From: Paenibacillus sp. UNC451MF
GTDB taxonomy: Bacteria > Bacillota > Bacilli > Paenibacillales > NBRC-103111
Assembly: GCF_000686845.1 (NCBI RefSeq)
Contig: NZ_JMLS01000002.1
Span: 62,001-126,000, forward strand
DNA: 64,000 bases
Direction of reading: 5' to 3'
Shown here: in pieces, positions 7,670 to 17,144 of the stretch
Layout of the letters: each line of letters begins with the position of its first letter
Position numbering within the stretch: the first letter of the stretch is position 1
Notes under the pieces: generated by a model
What the model was told of the DNA's origin: nothing
Seen by the model: the letters and a program-made list of their open reading frames with translations, nothing else
Databases searched by the model: none
Made by a program: the position numbers and the translations under genes

Positions 7670-9970
7670 CTAGTTAACTGTCACTTCGACCGGATTATTC
7701 AGCAGATTGGCTTCCGCTACTACATTACCGTTTTGATCAACCACTTTGTAATACAGCATTTTTACCTTCAAGCCGGTTGTGTCCGAACCGGACAAGGTCA
7801 AAGGAATAGCGATTAACAGCTTCTCTCCGTCTATAGTGATCAGATTTGCACCTGAGCCTGCAGTATAGTTGGTAGCCGCATATAGCAGCTCCGTTTGATC
7901 GCTTCCCTTGGACTGCTTCAATAGCTCTACGCTTTGAGGAAGTGCGCCGAATACGGCGTTCGGATTTTTGGCGACTGTTCCATCACCGTTGTAACTAAGC
8001 CGATTATCGTAAGCAAGATGTACTTCAGCAGCATACAGCGCCTTAGCATTTACGAAATTTTTCATAGCAAGGGTAGCCATAACCGTATTATTCTGGTTAG
8101 TTGCGGATTTCAATAGAACTCCCATAGATCCATCGGTTGTAATCTTTGGAATCTGCACCTGAGCTGATTGCTTGCCATTCCGATCGCTTATCAGAGTGAG
8201 CTTATCATAGACTATCGTTTTGTCCGTTACCAAGCTATTTAACGGTATTGAAACCTCCTGGTCTCCTTTACCGTCTGCTTCTGCTATAAGATTGCCTTGA
8301 TTCAACACCTTGAGCTTCGTATTGAGAGGTCCTTTGGCCACTACGACCGGTACGTTGGTAATCCAATCGGTCTTAGGACTGATCAATACAGGCGTATCCG
8401 AGATCGTTAGAGGCGGCAGTGAAAGCTGGATGCTATTAATCCCATTGCGCACGGCTTCTGCTTTAAAGTTGTAAGTTCCTTCAGGAAGAACCCCTAAGGT
8501 CATTGTCGTTTCCTCATTACCTTTCCCTTCTGCCGTGGCTACTAAATCGCTACCGTTATATAATTTGACAGTCACTCCAATAGGCGCCTTCCAACGAATA
8601 ACCGCAGGATTGAAGGTTGTTATAGCTGCCGTTGGGCTTACCAAGGTAGGTTCAGCTGGGCGACTGACTCCTGAAGGTCTCCCGCCACTGCTGCTCCCCC
8701 CTGAAGTTGAACCGCTATTTCCCGTGTTAGTACTGCTATTATCACTGTTTCCAGAACCAAGCTGCTGTTTGGCCTTTTCTTTCGCTTCATCCTCAAGCTT
8801 CTTATTGGCCTCCGCCAGCCGCTCTTTTTCTTTTTGGATTCGAGCTAGGTTTTCTGCAAGCTTCTTTTGATTTTCTGCTAAGAGTGCGTTCTCTTCAGCG
8901 ATCCGGTTAAGCTTTTCCTGCTGTAATTTCTTAAGTGCTTCGACAACAGGATCAATACCCGCCGTCTTGTCTAGAGTCGGGAGATGATTCAAATCTATCT
9001 TCTTGGCAGGATCAGCAATTTGTTCATTAACTTTGTCTATAAATTCCTTACTCAGCTTACCGGCATCTATCGCCGCTTTTGCAAGATTAGGGATCAAGGC
9101 TTCAAAATTGCTTATGACTTTATTCAAATCTTCCAAACTCATTATCTTTAGAATGCTATTATCCGTTTGTAACCCGTTTTGAAGTTCTGCCAGCAGTTTC
9201 TGTTTCAATTCTTCATTCTCTTTAGTAATTGCTGCAAAATCTTTTATTAATGCTTCTATTACTTTTGGAGAAGCTATTTCGACAATGCTTTTAATGTCTA
9301 CATAGTCGACCTTCCCCCGCAGATCTTCTACTTGATCTCTCGAATCCAGGCTGATCTGCTGTGAAGGGTATACAAGGACACTATGTTCACCCTGTTGATT
9401 ATTGCTTGTATCCGTGACGCTAGTCGTTGCATTAACAATTCCGGCAGCAACAACCATCGAGGTCCTGCCTGTCTGCGGATCTACTATAGTCAAGAATTGG
9501 GTCCCTCGCACGCCCATCACGGCTGTTGGCGTCTCAATCTCATATTCATCCTCGGAGCTGACCAGACTCTTCACCTTAGCCCATGCTGAACCCGCCCACA
9601 TTTTGAATTTCGATGTTTTTCCGTCTCCTGAATCGAGTAGTTCCGTAATGGAAATCTCCGTATTGTCACCCAGTGTGAGCTCATCATTGTGATCGGCAAT
9701 CTTCAATGTCAAAGATGAATTATTCCCGGTCGTTATGAAATCCCCCTGATTTAAAGTCATCTCTTTATACGCTGTAAAAGATTTCGAGCCGCCCGCTTTC
9801 CGTACGCTGACGTCGCCGATAACTTCGGTCACAATAGCCGCACGAGACGATTTCGCTTGTACAGTGGGCACCCACACAGAAGAAAGCATGGACAATAACA
9901 TGCAAAATACAACAAAAACTGCAAAAAAAGATCTGCCGTTATGTGCCGCTATCCTTATCTTATTTCTCAC
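7670..9970 (-). CDS. Exported FecR-domain protein with coiled coil and cohesin-like C-terminus
   Basis: A 766-residue exported protein. Signal peptide at residues 1-39 (ends VQAK); a FecR domain at about 40-165 (VTEVIGDVSVRK, GDFITTGNNSSLTLKIAD, TPTAVMGVRGTQF); long helices, with a charged coiled coil at about 355-405; a Ser/Gly linker at about 407-432; two Ig-like repeats; and a C-terminal beta domain (KALYAAEVHLAYDNRLSYNG) that resembles cohesins. No anti-sigma cytoplasmic region is present, unlike classical FecR. GTG at 9970 has GAGGAG 8 bp upstream. It sits between the cyclase and NHL genes, suggesting a secreted partner of the cyclase's extracellular part. Confidence 0.82.
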   Translation of the reverse strand: MRNKIRIAAHNGRSFFAVFVVFCMLLSMLSSVWVPTVQAKSSRAAIVTEVIGDVSVRKAGGSKSFTAYKEMTLNQGDFITTGNNSSLTLKIADHNDELTLGDNTEISITELLDSGDGKTSKFKMWAGSAWAKVKSLVSSEDEYEIETPTAVMGVRGTQFLTIVDPQTGRTSMVVAAGIVNATTSVTDTSNNQQGEHSVLVYPSQQISLDSRDQVEDLRGKVDYVDIKSIVEIASPKVIEALIKDFAAITKENEELKQKLLAELQNGLQTDNSILKIMSLEDLNKVISNFEALIPNLAKAAIDAGKLSKEFIDKVNEQIADPAKKIDLNHLPTLDKTAGIDPVVEALKKLQQEKLNRIAEENALLAENQKKLAENLARIQKEKERLAEANKKLEDEAKEKAKQQLGSGNSDNSSTNTGNSGSTSGGSSSGGRPSGVSRPAEPTLVSPTAAITTFNPAVIRWKAPIGVTVKLYNGSDLVATAEGKGNEETTMTLGVLPEGTYNFKAEAVRNGINSIQLSLPPLTISDTPVLISPKTDWITNVPVVVAKGPLNTKLKVLNQGNLIAEADGKGDQEVSIPLNSLVTDKTIVYDKLTLISDRNGKQSAQVQIPKITTDGSMGVLLKSATNQNNTVMATLAMKNFVNAKALYAAEVHLAYDNRLSYNGDGTVAKNPNAVFGALPQSVELLKQSKGSDQTELLYAATNYTAGSGANLITIDGEKLLIAIPLTLSGSDTTGLKVKMLYYKVVDQNGNVVAEANLLNNPVEVTVN

Positions 9971-10084
9971 AAAAAGTCTCCTCTCAACTAACGGTCGTTC
10001 TATGAAACTACGACTGTATCGCTACCTTGTTCTCTATTAATTGTAATTTAGCAGGCAGCAATTGGCAATGCAAAATATGGCGTT

Positions 10085-11917
10085 TTATGACACCTGAACC
10101 GCTTCTTTTCCCTCTTCTGGAGCCGACTTCCATTGTATGACTTCAAACAGCTTTAAAGGCATACTTTTCCCTTTCATCAGCTTCTCGCCTGCAAATTGAT
10201 ACTCGAAATATGACTTTGTACGCTCGTATGTCGATTCAGAAACGAGAATTTGATTCGGGCTAGTATTCGACTCAATTCTGGCAGCTGTATTGACGTTGTC
10301 ACCAATTGCCGTATAATCCACCCGCAGATAGGAACCAATATTGCCAACGACCACATCACCCGTATTGATTCCTATGCCGACACTAATAGAAACACCGTAT
10401 TTTTCCAATACGTCCGCGCGAACCTTCTCCATCCCCTTTTGAATCTCGTATGCCGTCTTAACTGCATAGTAGGGGTGATGTGCCACGTCCAGAGGTGCGT
10501 TATACAAAATCATTGCCGCATCTCCGATGAATTTATCGATCGTGCCGTGATTCTCCAGAGCTCTCTCCGTAATCAAGTTGAACATCATGTTCAAAAAATC
10601 AACAACCTCTTCAGGCTTCAGCTTCTCCGATAGGGGGGTGAATCCACGCACATCCAAGAAAAGGATCGTCAGCTCCTTACTGATGCCTCCAAGTTGAATC
10701 TCTGAATCACTACTTGCAATCTCTTTAACCAGATCAGGAGAAATGTAACGTCCGAACTGCTTGGTAATGTAATTTTTCTGTTTGGTTTCAAAGTACGTTT
10801 TCATGGCAATATTCGCTAAATAAGAAATAAGCCCGCTGACCACGGCACCAATCGTATCAATATAAAAATCACTGTAAGCAAATGTTACATACTGCCCGAT
10901 AAGGAGAAGCAGAGATACAGCAAAAATCGCGACTACACCCGTAATAGGTTTAAGTCTCCAGGTAAGGAGGCCATACAAAAGAATCATCAGCACGGCTAAC
11001 GCAACAGTCACGGCTCCATTAGCCGGTTGAATCCATTGCTGCTTTAAGATTTGATTCAAAATGTTCGCATGGGCGTAAACCAAATGCATATGCTCTTCGA
11101 TTGGAGTGATGCCTTCATCCGATCCTGGAGCCGTATAGCCGATCAGGACGAGGCGATCCTTGAATGCATCTTGCGGAATCGTTCCGCTCAATACGCGTGA
11201 AACGGGAATCGTTTCAAAATCCAGCTCATTTGCATCCCATTTTATGTACATTTCCGATTTAGGGCGATTCTGCATGTTTGGAGCATTTAAGTACTTGCTT
11301 ACATCGGCACCCGCCAGCTGTGCCATAGCTAAGCTCAATGAAGGGAATACGCCTTCGGGCGTGTTGATCTGCAGCCAGTTGGTGCGAATCGTTCCTCCTG
11401 TATCGAAGGCCGCATTGATATGGGCTCTATTTACATATTGGCGGAATATTGGGATTGGCTGCTCAACCTTTGGAGCATTAATCCACTCGCCTTCTTTGAC
11501 CTTCATAGTACGGTCGAAATCACTTTCTACCTCCGCATGGGATGGAAGAACAATATTCTTATATTTGGACAATGCCTCGGCAAATCGTTTGTCGCTCTCC
11601 GGTTTGTTGCTCTCCGTGTAAAATTCTACATCAAAGCCGATAACTTTCGCTCCGGCTGTTTCTAGTCGATCAACCAGCTCCGCATAAACCTTCCTGTCCC
11701 ATGGGTAAGGACCCACCGATTTAATAGATTCCGTATCGATCCCGACCACGACAATATCTTCATGCGGCTGCCCGGACATGGACTGCTTCAAGTTGAAATC
11801 AAAGGCTTGGTTAGCCAGCACCTTCCAAAGGCCTATAATAAGAAAAATGAAACAAATAAGTACAACAATCGTATTACCTATCGCAATAACCACAGATTTA
11901 CTGACTGTTTTTTTCAT
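10085..11917 (-). CDS. CHASE2-domain membrane adenylate/guanylate cyclase (class III)
   Basis: A 610-residue membrane receptor predicted to make cyclic nucleotide in response to an external signal. Order: membrane segment 10-32; extracellular CHASE2 domain about 40-295 (GIDTESIKSVGPYPWDR, KVIGFDVEFY, RLVLIGYT); three membrane segments in about 302-372; class III cyclase domain about 412-595. Catalytic residues look intact: metal Asp422 and Asp466, Lys462 and Asp534 (the adenine-selective pair), Asn543 and Arg547. ATP is therefore the likelier substrate. ATG at 11917 follows GGAGGGG, and an extended -10 TGTTAATAT lies about 45 bp upstream. The first gene of the cassette with the FecR and NHL proteins. 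Confidence 0.92.
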   Translation of the reverse strand: MKKTVSKSVVIAIGNTIVVLICFIFLIIGLWKVLANQAFDFNLKQSMSGQPHEDIVVVGIDTESIKSVGPYPWDRKVYAELVDRLETAGAKVIGFDVEFYTESNKPESDKRFAEALSKYKNIVLPSHAEVESDFDRTMKVKEGEWINAPKVEQPIPIFRQYVNRAHINAAFDTGGTIRTNWLQINTPEGVFPSLSLAMAQLAGADVSKYLNAPNMQNRPKSEMYIKWDANELDFETIPVSRVLSGTIPQDAFKDRLVLIGYTAPGSDEGITPIEEHMHLVYAHANILNQILKQQWIQPANGAVTVALAVLMILLYGLLTWRLKPITGVVAIFAVSLLLLIGQYVTFAYSDFYIDTIGAVVSGLISYLANIAMKTYFETKQKNYITKQFGRYISPDLVKEIASSDSEIQLGGISKELTILFLDVRGFTPLSEKLKPEEVVDFLNMMFNLITERALENHGTIDKFIGDAAMILYNAPLDVAHHPYYAVKTAYEIQKGMEKVRADVLEKYGVSISVGIGINTGDVVVGNIGSYLRVDYTAIGDNVNTAARIESNTSPNQILVSESTYERTKSYFEYQFAGEKLMKGKSMPLKLFEVIQWKSAPEEGKEAVQVS

Positions 11918-11999
11918 TCATGCCCCTCCAGCCCTAAGTTTCGTACCTATATTAACACAAATTTTTCCTAGCAACCTAAACTTTATATAAAGAAACATA

Positions 12000-12044
12000 C
12001 AAAAAAGACCCATCATTAGGAGAAAACACCTAATAACAGGTCTT
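12000..12044 (-). terminator. Terminator after ferredoxin
   Basis: Long stem AAGACCCATCATTAGG / CCTAATAACAGGTCTT with an 8-nt loop and six T on the minus-strand side; separates ferredoxin from the cyclase operon. Confidence 0.85.
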
Positions 12045-12076
12045 GTAATTCGTCAAACCATAGATTCAACTAACTA

Positions 12077-12924
<848 letters not shown>

Positions 12925-12925
12925 C

Positions 12926-14221
12926 CTAATCTTCCTCCAAAGGGTGCCGCTTCAAATGATCCATTTGCAGCGAAGTTCCCCGTGCCTTATGGTTGCGAAT
13001 TAAGGTGGACGGATCGTCCCCCAGCATACCCGCTGTTAATATGGCATGCTCACCGAACTTATCTCGAAGCGCATCCATAGCCTTATTCAGCTTTTCCTTC
13101 ACGGGTTGCTTTTGATAATCGAACAAATCCAGCTGTACCGGTGCTTCGGTTTTATCAAGCAAATTTTGCAACGTAATGCCTAGCAGCCTAACCGGTTTGC
13201 CCTCACGCCAATGCTCCTCGAACAGTTTGCAGGCCATCTCATAAATATCCTCGCGGTTTTCCGTCGGGTTATTTAATTTGGATGCTCTTGTGATGGTCTT
13301 CATGTCGGGGTCGCGAATCGTAATTTGCACTGTTTGGGTTAGCAGCTTCTGCCTTCGCAGCCTCCGACCGACCTGATCAGCCAAATTAAGAAATACACGA
13401 TGGATATCCGATTGTTCTGTGTAATTGCTCGGCAGTGTTGTCGTGTGACCAATGGATTTGCTCTGGTCCTGCTCGGATTGAACGGGCGAATCGTCCTCAC
13501 CGTTCGCAGAGCGCTTCAAATGAGCGCCCAATACGCCGAACTGCTCGGATAGCAGCTTGTCGTTAGCTTGGGCAAGCTGGCCCAGCGTTTGAATATTCAA
13601 CCGCTTCAGCTTATCCGCTGTTTTTCCGCCGATACCATACAAATAGGCGCATGGCTTCTCCCAAAGGACATGAGGTACATCCCGCTTCCGTAATACGGAG
13701 ATCCCGTTCGGCTTCTTCATATCCGAAGCCATCTTCGCCAGCAATTTATTCGGCGCTACTCCTACCGAGCACGGAAGGTGAAGCTCATCGCGAATACGTC
13801 GCTGAATCAGCTCAGCTATTTCAAGCGGAGTCCCAAACTGCTTGGAGCCTGTAATGTCAATATAGCATTCATCTATGGACATAGCCTCCACAAGCGGCGA
13901 GTATTCGTACGCGATCTTCATAAAGCGCCTAGAAAATTGCCGGTATAAATCAAAATCCGGGCGAATGAGAATCAGCTCCGGACATATCTTCTGTGCCTGG
14001 CCGACCAACATGCCCGTCTTGATTCCTTTTGCCCTAGCCGCATAAGAGCAGGTGACAATAATACCTTTACGCAGTTCTACGCTGCCTGCTACCGCTGTTG
14101 GCTTCCCCTTATATTGATCAGGGTCCACTGCATCGTGCACAGAGCAGTAGAAAGCGTTCATATCGATATGAAGAATAACTCTTCCGTTTACAGGATATGC
14201 AGCATTATTTAGGTTGCTCAT
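12926..14221 (-). CDS. dinB: Y-family DNA polymerase IV
   Basis: A translesion polymerase of 431 residues. Catalytic motifs DMNAFYCSV (first metal Asp) and SIDECYID (second metal pair) are present, then a helix-hairpin-helix thumb ([23 protein letters not shown]) and a little-finger domain. A beta-clamp binding peptide QLDLFD lies near the C-terminus at about residue 382. ATG at 14221 overlaps the end of queF by 17 nt, so translation is probably coupled. No LexA-type box (GAAC-N4-GTTC) was seen upstream, so SOS control is not evident. Confidence 0.93.
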   Translation of the reverse strand: MSNLNNAAYPVNGRVILHIDMNAFYCSVHDAVDPDQYKGKPTAVAGSVELRKGIIVTCSYAARAKGIKTGMLVGQAQKICPELILIRPDFDLYRQFSRRFMKIAYEYSPLVEAMSIDECYIDITGSKQFGTPLEIAELIQRRIRDELHLPCSVGVAPNKLLAKMASDMKKPNGISVLRKRDVPHVLWEKPCAYLYGIGGKTADKLKRLNIQTLGQLAQANDKLLSEQFGVLGAHLKRSANGEDDSPVQSEQDQSKSIGHTTTLPSNYTEQSDIHRVFLNLADQVGRRLRRQKLLTQTVQITIRDPDMKTITRASKLNNPTENREDIYEMACKLFEEHWREGKPVRLLGITLQNLLDKTEAPVQLDLFDYQKQPVKEKLNKAMDALRDKFGEHAILTAGMLGDDPSTLIRNHKARGTSLQMDHLKRHPLEED

Positions 14222-14555
14222 ACTCGGCGCGAACCGTTGTGTAAATGCCGCCGCGCACGCTGAACTTACCGATGACTTGAAGCTTCCGCGGTTGAGCGAA
14301 TTCCACAAAATCTTTCAGTATCCGATTGGTAACATCCTCATGAAAATGGCCTTCGTTACGGAAGCTCATTAAATAAAGCTTTAATGATTTCAACTCGATG
14401 ATATATGGGCCCGGAATATATTTGAACGTAATCGTCGCAAAATCAGGCTGGCCCGTTACCGGACATAATGCCGTAAACTCCGGACATTCAATCTCAACTT
14501 CATAGTCGCGATCCGGGTGCGGGTTTGGTATAGGCTGTAAGGTTTTGTCAGACAT
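14205..14555 (-). CDS. queF: NADPH-dependent 7-cyano-7-deazaguanine reductase (short form)
   Basis: Reduces preQ0 to preQ1 in queuosine tRNA modification. The 116-residue product keeps the essentials: the catalytic Cys31 in FTALCP, Asp38 in GQPD, the QueF motif ELKSLKLY and H72-E73 in FHED. It lacks the roughly 25-30 C-terminal residues and part of the N-terminus found in the 165-residue B. subtilis enzyme, so it is a compact unimodular form. ATG at 14555 follows GGGGGTG. No queC, queD or queE is nearby and no preQ1 riboswitch was found. Its 3' end overlaps polY. Confidence 0.9.
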   Translation of the reverse strand: MSDKTLQPIPNPHPDRDYEVEIECPEFTALCPVTGQPDFATITFKYIPGPYIIELKSLKLYLMSFRNEGHFHEDVTNRILKDFVEFAQPRKLQVIGKFSVRGGIYTTVRAEYEQPK

Positions 14556-14584
14556 GTTAGTACACCCCCATAATAAAATTAACC

Positions 14585-14604
14585 GTTCAAAACAGGTTTT
14601 GAAC
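14585..14604. repeat. 9-bp inverted repeat in the queF/cimA divergent region
   Basis: GTTCAAAAC-AG-GTTTTGAAC, a perfect 9-bp palindrome with a 2-bp centre, 30 bp upstream of queF. It could be an operator for a dimeric regulator or a leader hairpin; the regulator is unknown. Confidence 0.6.
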
Positions 14605-14699
14605 CGCATAGTCTCAGCATACAATTCCACGTAATAGAGGTCAAGCCAGACATTCCGTCTATTTTGTGAAAATAATATCCTTATACGGAAATCTTGTGA

Positions 14700-14705
14700 T
14701 ATAAT
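14700..14705 (+). promoter_or_regulatory. Candidate -10 element of cimA
   Basis: TATAAT located 49 bp upstream of the cimA start; the matching -35 region (around 14677-14682) is poor, so activation or a weak promoter is possible. The cimA ribosome site AGGAGG is at 14741-14746. No T-box leader fits in the gap. Confidence 0.5.
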
Positions 14706-14753
14706 ATTACAATTATGTTTTCAGAAAGTTCAGTATGATCAGGAGGAAAATCC

Positions 14754-16370
14754 ATGGCTAAACCCGTAAAAATTTTCGACACTACTTTAAGAGACGGCAC
14801 CCAAGGTGAAGGCATAAGCTTATCTGTCGAGGACAAAATGAAAATTGCCCGCAAACTGGATTCTCTTGGCGTTCATTATATTGAAGGCGGTTGGCCGGGC
14901 AGTAACAATAAAGATATTGAATTTTTCAACCGTGTCAAGGAATTGGATTTGAAAAATGCCAAAGTTACTGCATTCGGAAGTACTCGCCGTAAAGATACGC
15001 TCCCGGAGAACGATTTGAACCTGAATCGGATTTTAGAGGTCGGAGTTCCTGTAGCAACGATTTTCGGCAAATCGTGGGATTTTCACGTTCATCAGGCGAT
15101 CCAGACGACCTTAGAAGAGAACCTGGCTATGATATATGATTCCGTCAAATATTTAAAGAGTAAAGGTTTGGAAGTCATCTATGACGCGGAGCATTTCTTT
15201 GATGGTTACAAGAATAACTCGGAGTATGCACTGCAAACGATAAAAAAAGCCGAAGAAGCCGGAGCGGACTGGATTGTACTGTGCGATACAAACGGTGGGT
15301 CCCTACCTCATGAAATTACGGAAATTGTGACCGTTGTGACACAAACGGTTTCCTGTCCTGTCGGAATTCATGCTCATAATGACTGTGAGCTTGGTGTTGC
15401 CAACAGCTTGGCAGCCGTTATGGCAGGCGCTACTCAAGTGCAAGGTACCATTAATGGCTTCGGAGAAAGATGCGGCAACGCCAATCTGGTATCCATCATT
15501 CCGAATCTGCAGCTCAAGCTGAACTACCAATGTATCAGCAGCGAGCAGCTTGCTAGTCTTAGCACTGTAGCACGTTATGTAAGCGAAATTGCCAACATGC
15601 ATTTGCCGATTAACCAAGCCTATGTTGGGTCAGCTGCATTTGCGCACAAAGGCGGTATCCACGTTTCGGCGATACTGCGTAATTCCAGCACTTATGAGCA
15701 TATCGCTCCTGAGCTCGTGGGCAACAAGCAGCGTGTACTTGTATCGGAGCTGGCAGGTCAGAGCAACCTTGTATTTAAGGCACAGGAGCTCGGACTTGAC
15801 TTTGATACCAATAACCAGCAAACCAAACAATTGATTGAGCAAATCAAAGATATGGAGCATCAAGGCTTTCAGTTCGAAGGGGCAGATGCTACGTTAGAGC
15901 TGCTTATTCGCAACGCATATGGTAAGATCGAGGAAGCATTTGCGCTTGAATCGTTCAAAATTATGGTTGTCAAAACAGCTAACGAACCGGTTGTAACCGA
16001 GGCCATTGTCAAGCTTAGGGTCAATGGTGAAACCGTATATAACGCTGCAGAAGGCAATGGTCCTGTGAACGCTCTAGACAATGCGCTTCGCAAATGCTTG
16101 CTTCAATACTACCCTGCCCTGCAAAACGTACATTTAAGTGACTATAAAGTACGCGTGTTGGATGAAAAGGACACTACGGCCGCGAAGGTTCGCGTGCTTA
16201 TCGAATCCACTGATTTCTCTAATTCCTGGAGCACGGTCGGAGTTTCCGATAATGTCATTGAAGCCAGTTGGGACGCTCTTATAGATAGCATTCGTTATGC
16301 TCTTATTGGAAAAATAGCTATTGCGCATTCTGAGGACCTCAAAGAACGCGTTGGCATTGTGAATCATTAA
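14754..16370 (+). CDS. cimA: (R)-citramalate synthase
   Basis: Condenses acetyl-CoA and pyruvate to citramalate, the threonine-independent entry to isoleucine. The 538-residue length, the N-terminal FDTTLRDGTQGEG motif, GIHAHNDCELGVANSLAA (metal His pair), NGFGERCGN and a C-terminal regulatory LeuA-dimer domain fit the CimA type rather than isopropylmalate or homocitrate synthase. ATG with AGGAGG 7 bp upstream. Monocistronic, divergent from queF, ended by a strong bidirectional terminator. Isoleucine feedback through the C-terminal domain is expected from the family, not shown here. Confidence 0.92.
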   Translation: MAKPVKIFDTTLRDGTQGEGISLSVEDKMKIARKLDSLGVHYIEGGWPGSNNKDIEFFNRVKELDLKNAKVTAFGSTRRKDTLPENDLNLNRILEVGVPVATIFGKSWDFHVHQAIQTTLEENLAMIYDSVKYLKSKGLEVIYDAEHFFDGYKNNSEYALQTIKKAEEAGADWIVLCDTNGGSLPHEITEIVTVVTQTVSCPVGIHAHNDCELGVANSLAAVMAGATQVQGTINGFGERCGNANLVSIIPNLQLKLNYQCISSEQLASLSTVARYVSEIANMHLPINQAYVGSAAFAHKGGIHVSAILRNSSTYEHIAPELVGNKQRVLVSELAGQSNLVFKAQELGLDFDTNNQQTKQLIEQIKDMEHQGFQFEGADATLELLIRNAYGKIEEAFALESFKIMVVKTANEPVVTEAIVKLRVNGETVYNAAEGNGPVNALDNALRKCLLQYYPALQNVHLSDYKVRVLDEKDTTAAKVRVLIESTDFSNSWSTVGVSDNVIEASWDALIDSIRYALIGKIAIAHSEDLKERVGIVNH

Positions 16371-16382
16371 TAAATAACTATT

Positions 16383-16428
16383 AAAAAAACTGCCGTTAGC
16401 GCCAGAGTGCGCTAACGGCAGTTTTTTT
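16383..16428. terminator. Bidirectional terminator, cimA / thioredoxin-like gene
   Basis: Perfect stem of 20 bp including flanking A7/T7 (core ACTGCCGTTAGCGC / GCGCTAACGGCAGT). It serves both converging genes and just touches the last base of the thioredoxin-like stop codon. Confidence 0.95.
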
Positions 16429-16969
16429 AACTTTGTATCAAAGACTGAATCCTCTGCTCTAACTGGTACGGAGGAAGAACGTGAATTACTTCCCTCAGCG
16501 TCCCTTGACGGTCTATGAGAAAACTGGTCGGCACAAACAATATCCGGTACATCTCCGCCGTTTTCCCTTCTGTATCCAGCAGTACTGGGAAGGTGAAATC
16601 ATTGCGCTCAACAAAGTTTTTCACATCCCCCATTCGATCCTCTCTGGTCACATTCACAGCATATAGATCAAAGCGATCCTTATACTTCTCGTAAACCCTT
16701 ACCAAATCAGGCGCTTCTTCCTTACAAGGTCCACACCAGGATGCCCAGAAATTAATCATCAGAGGCTTGTCTCTCGGACCTCCCACCTGATAGCTTTTTC
16801 CATCCAAGCTTTGAAGTGTAAACGAAGGCACAGGCTTGTTATATTTCATCTCCTTAGGCGCATTAGCCGCAGAGCTTGCTTCCGCTTCCTTCTTCGTTTC
16901 GAACAATTGGTACGCTGCCAATATGACTAAACATAGAGCGATGCATACTGCAGGAACATTTCGTTTCAT
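16427..16969 (-). CDS. Membrane-anchored TlpA/ResA-like thiol-disulfide oxidoreductase
   Basis: A 180-residue protein with an N-terminal signal anchor (residues 5-20), a spacer, and an extracytoplasmic thioredoxin-fold domain with a WCGPC active site at about residues 78-82 and the cis-Pro loop FVPTSFLID. Likely reduces or exchanges disulfides outside the membrane, for example in cytochrome c maturation like ResA, but no ccs/res genes are adjacent, so the client is unknown. It stands alone. Confidence 0.88.
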   Translation of the reverse strand: MKRNVPAVCIALCLVILAAYQLFETKKEAEASSAANAPKEMKYNKPVPSFTLQSLDGKSYQVGGPRDKPLMINFWASWCGPCKEEAPDLVRVYEKYKDRFDLYAVNVTREDRMGDVKNFVERNDFTFPVLLDTEGKTAEMYRILFVPTSFLIDRQGTLREVIHVLPPYQLEQRIQSLIQS

Positions 16970-17144
16970 GGTTGTACTCCTTTACTGGTCAATAACGAAT
17001 GCCTTACATTTGTTAATTATTCTGCCCAAAAAGATGTGCTTTTAGTTCGACCTGCCATGGATAATGATTGAAGAATGGTGTTCCCGAAGGAAGGGTACAT
17101 TAGGATTACGTAAATAAGCAGCTGAAAGAGGAGAATTTCTGCAG

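Noticed and set aside
14585-14604. LexA/DinR box in front of queF-polY
   Set aside because: The palindrome has GTTC at the left and GAAC at the right with 12 bp between, the reverse of the GAAC-N4-GTTC LexA form.
14205-14750. preQ1 riboswitch upstream of queF
   Set aside because: Looked for the short C-rich loop and A-rich tail of preQ1-I on the minus strand; only a simple palindrome is present.
14556-14753. T-box or leucine/isoleucine leader upstream of cimA
   Set aside because: The space between the candidate -10 and the start is about 50 nt, too short for a T-box, and no terminator or peptide with branched-chain codons was seen.
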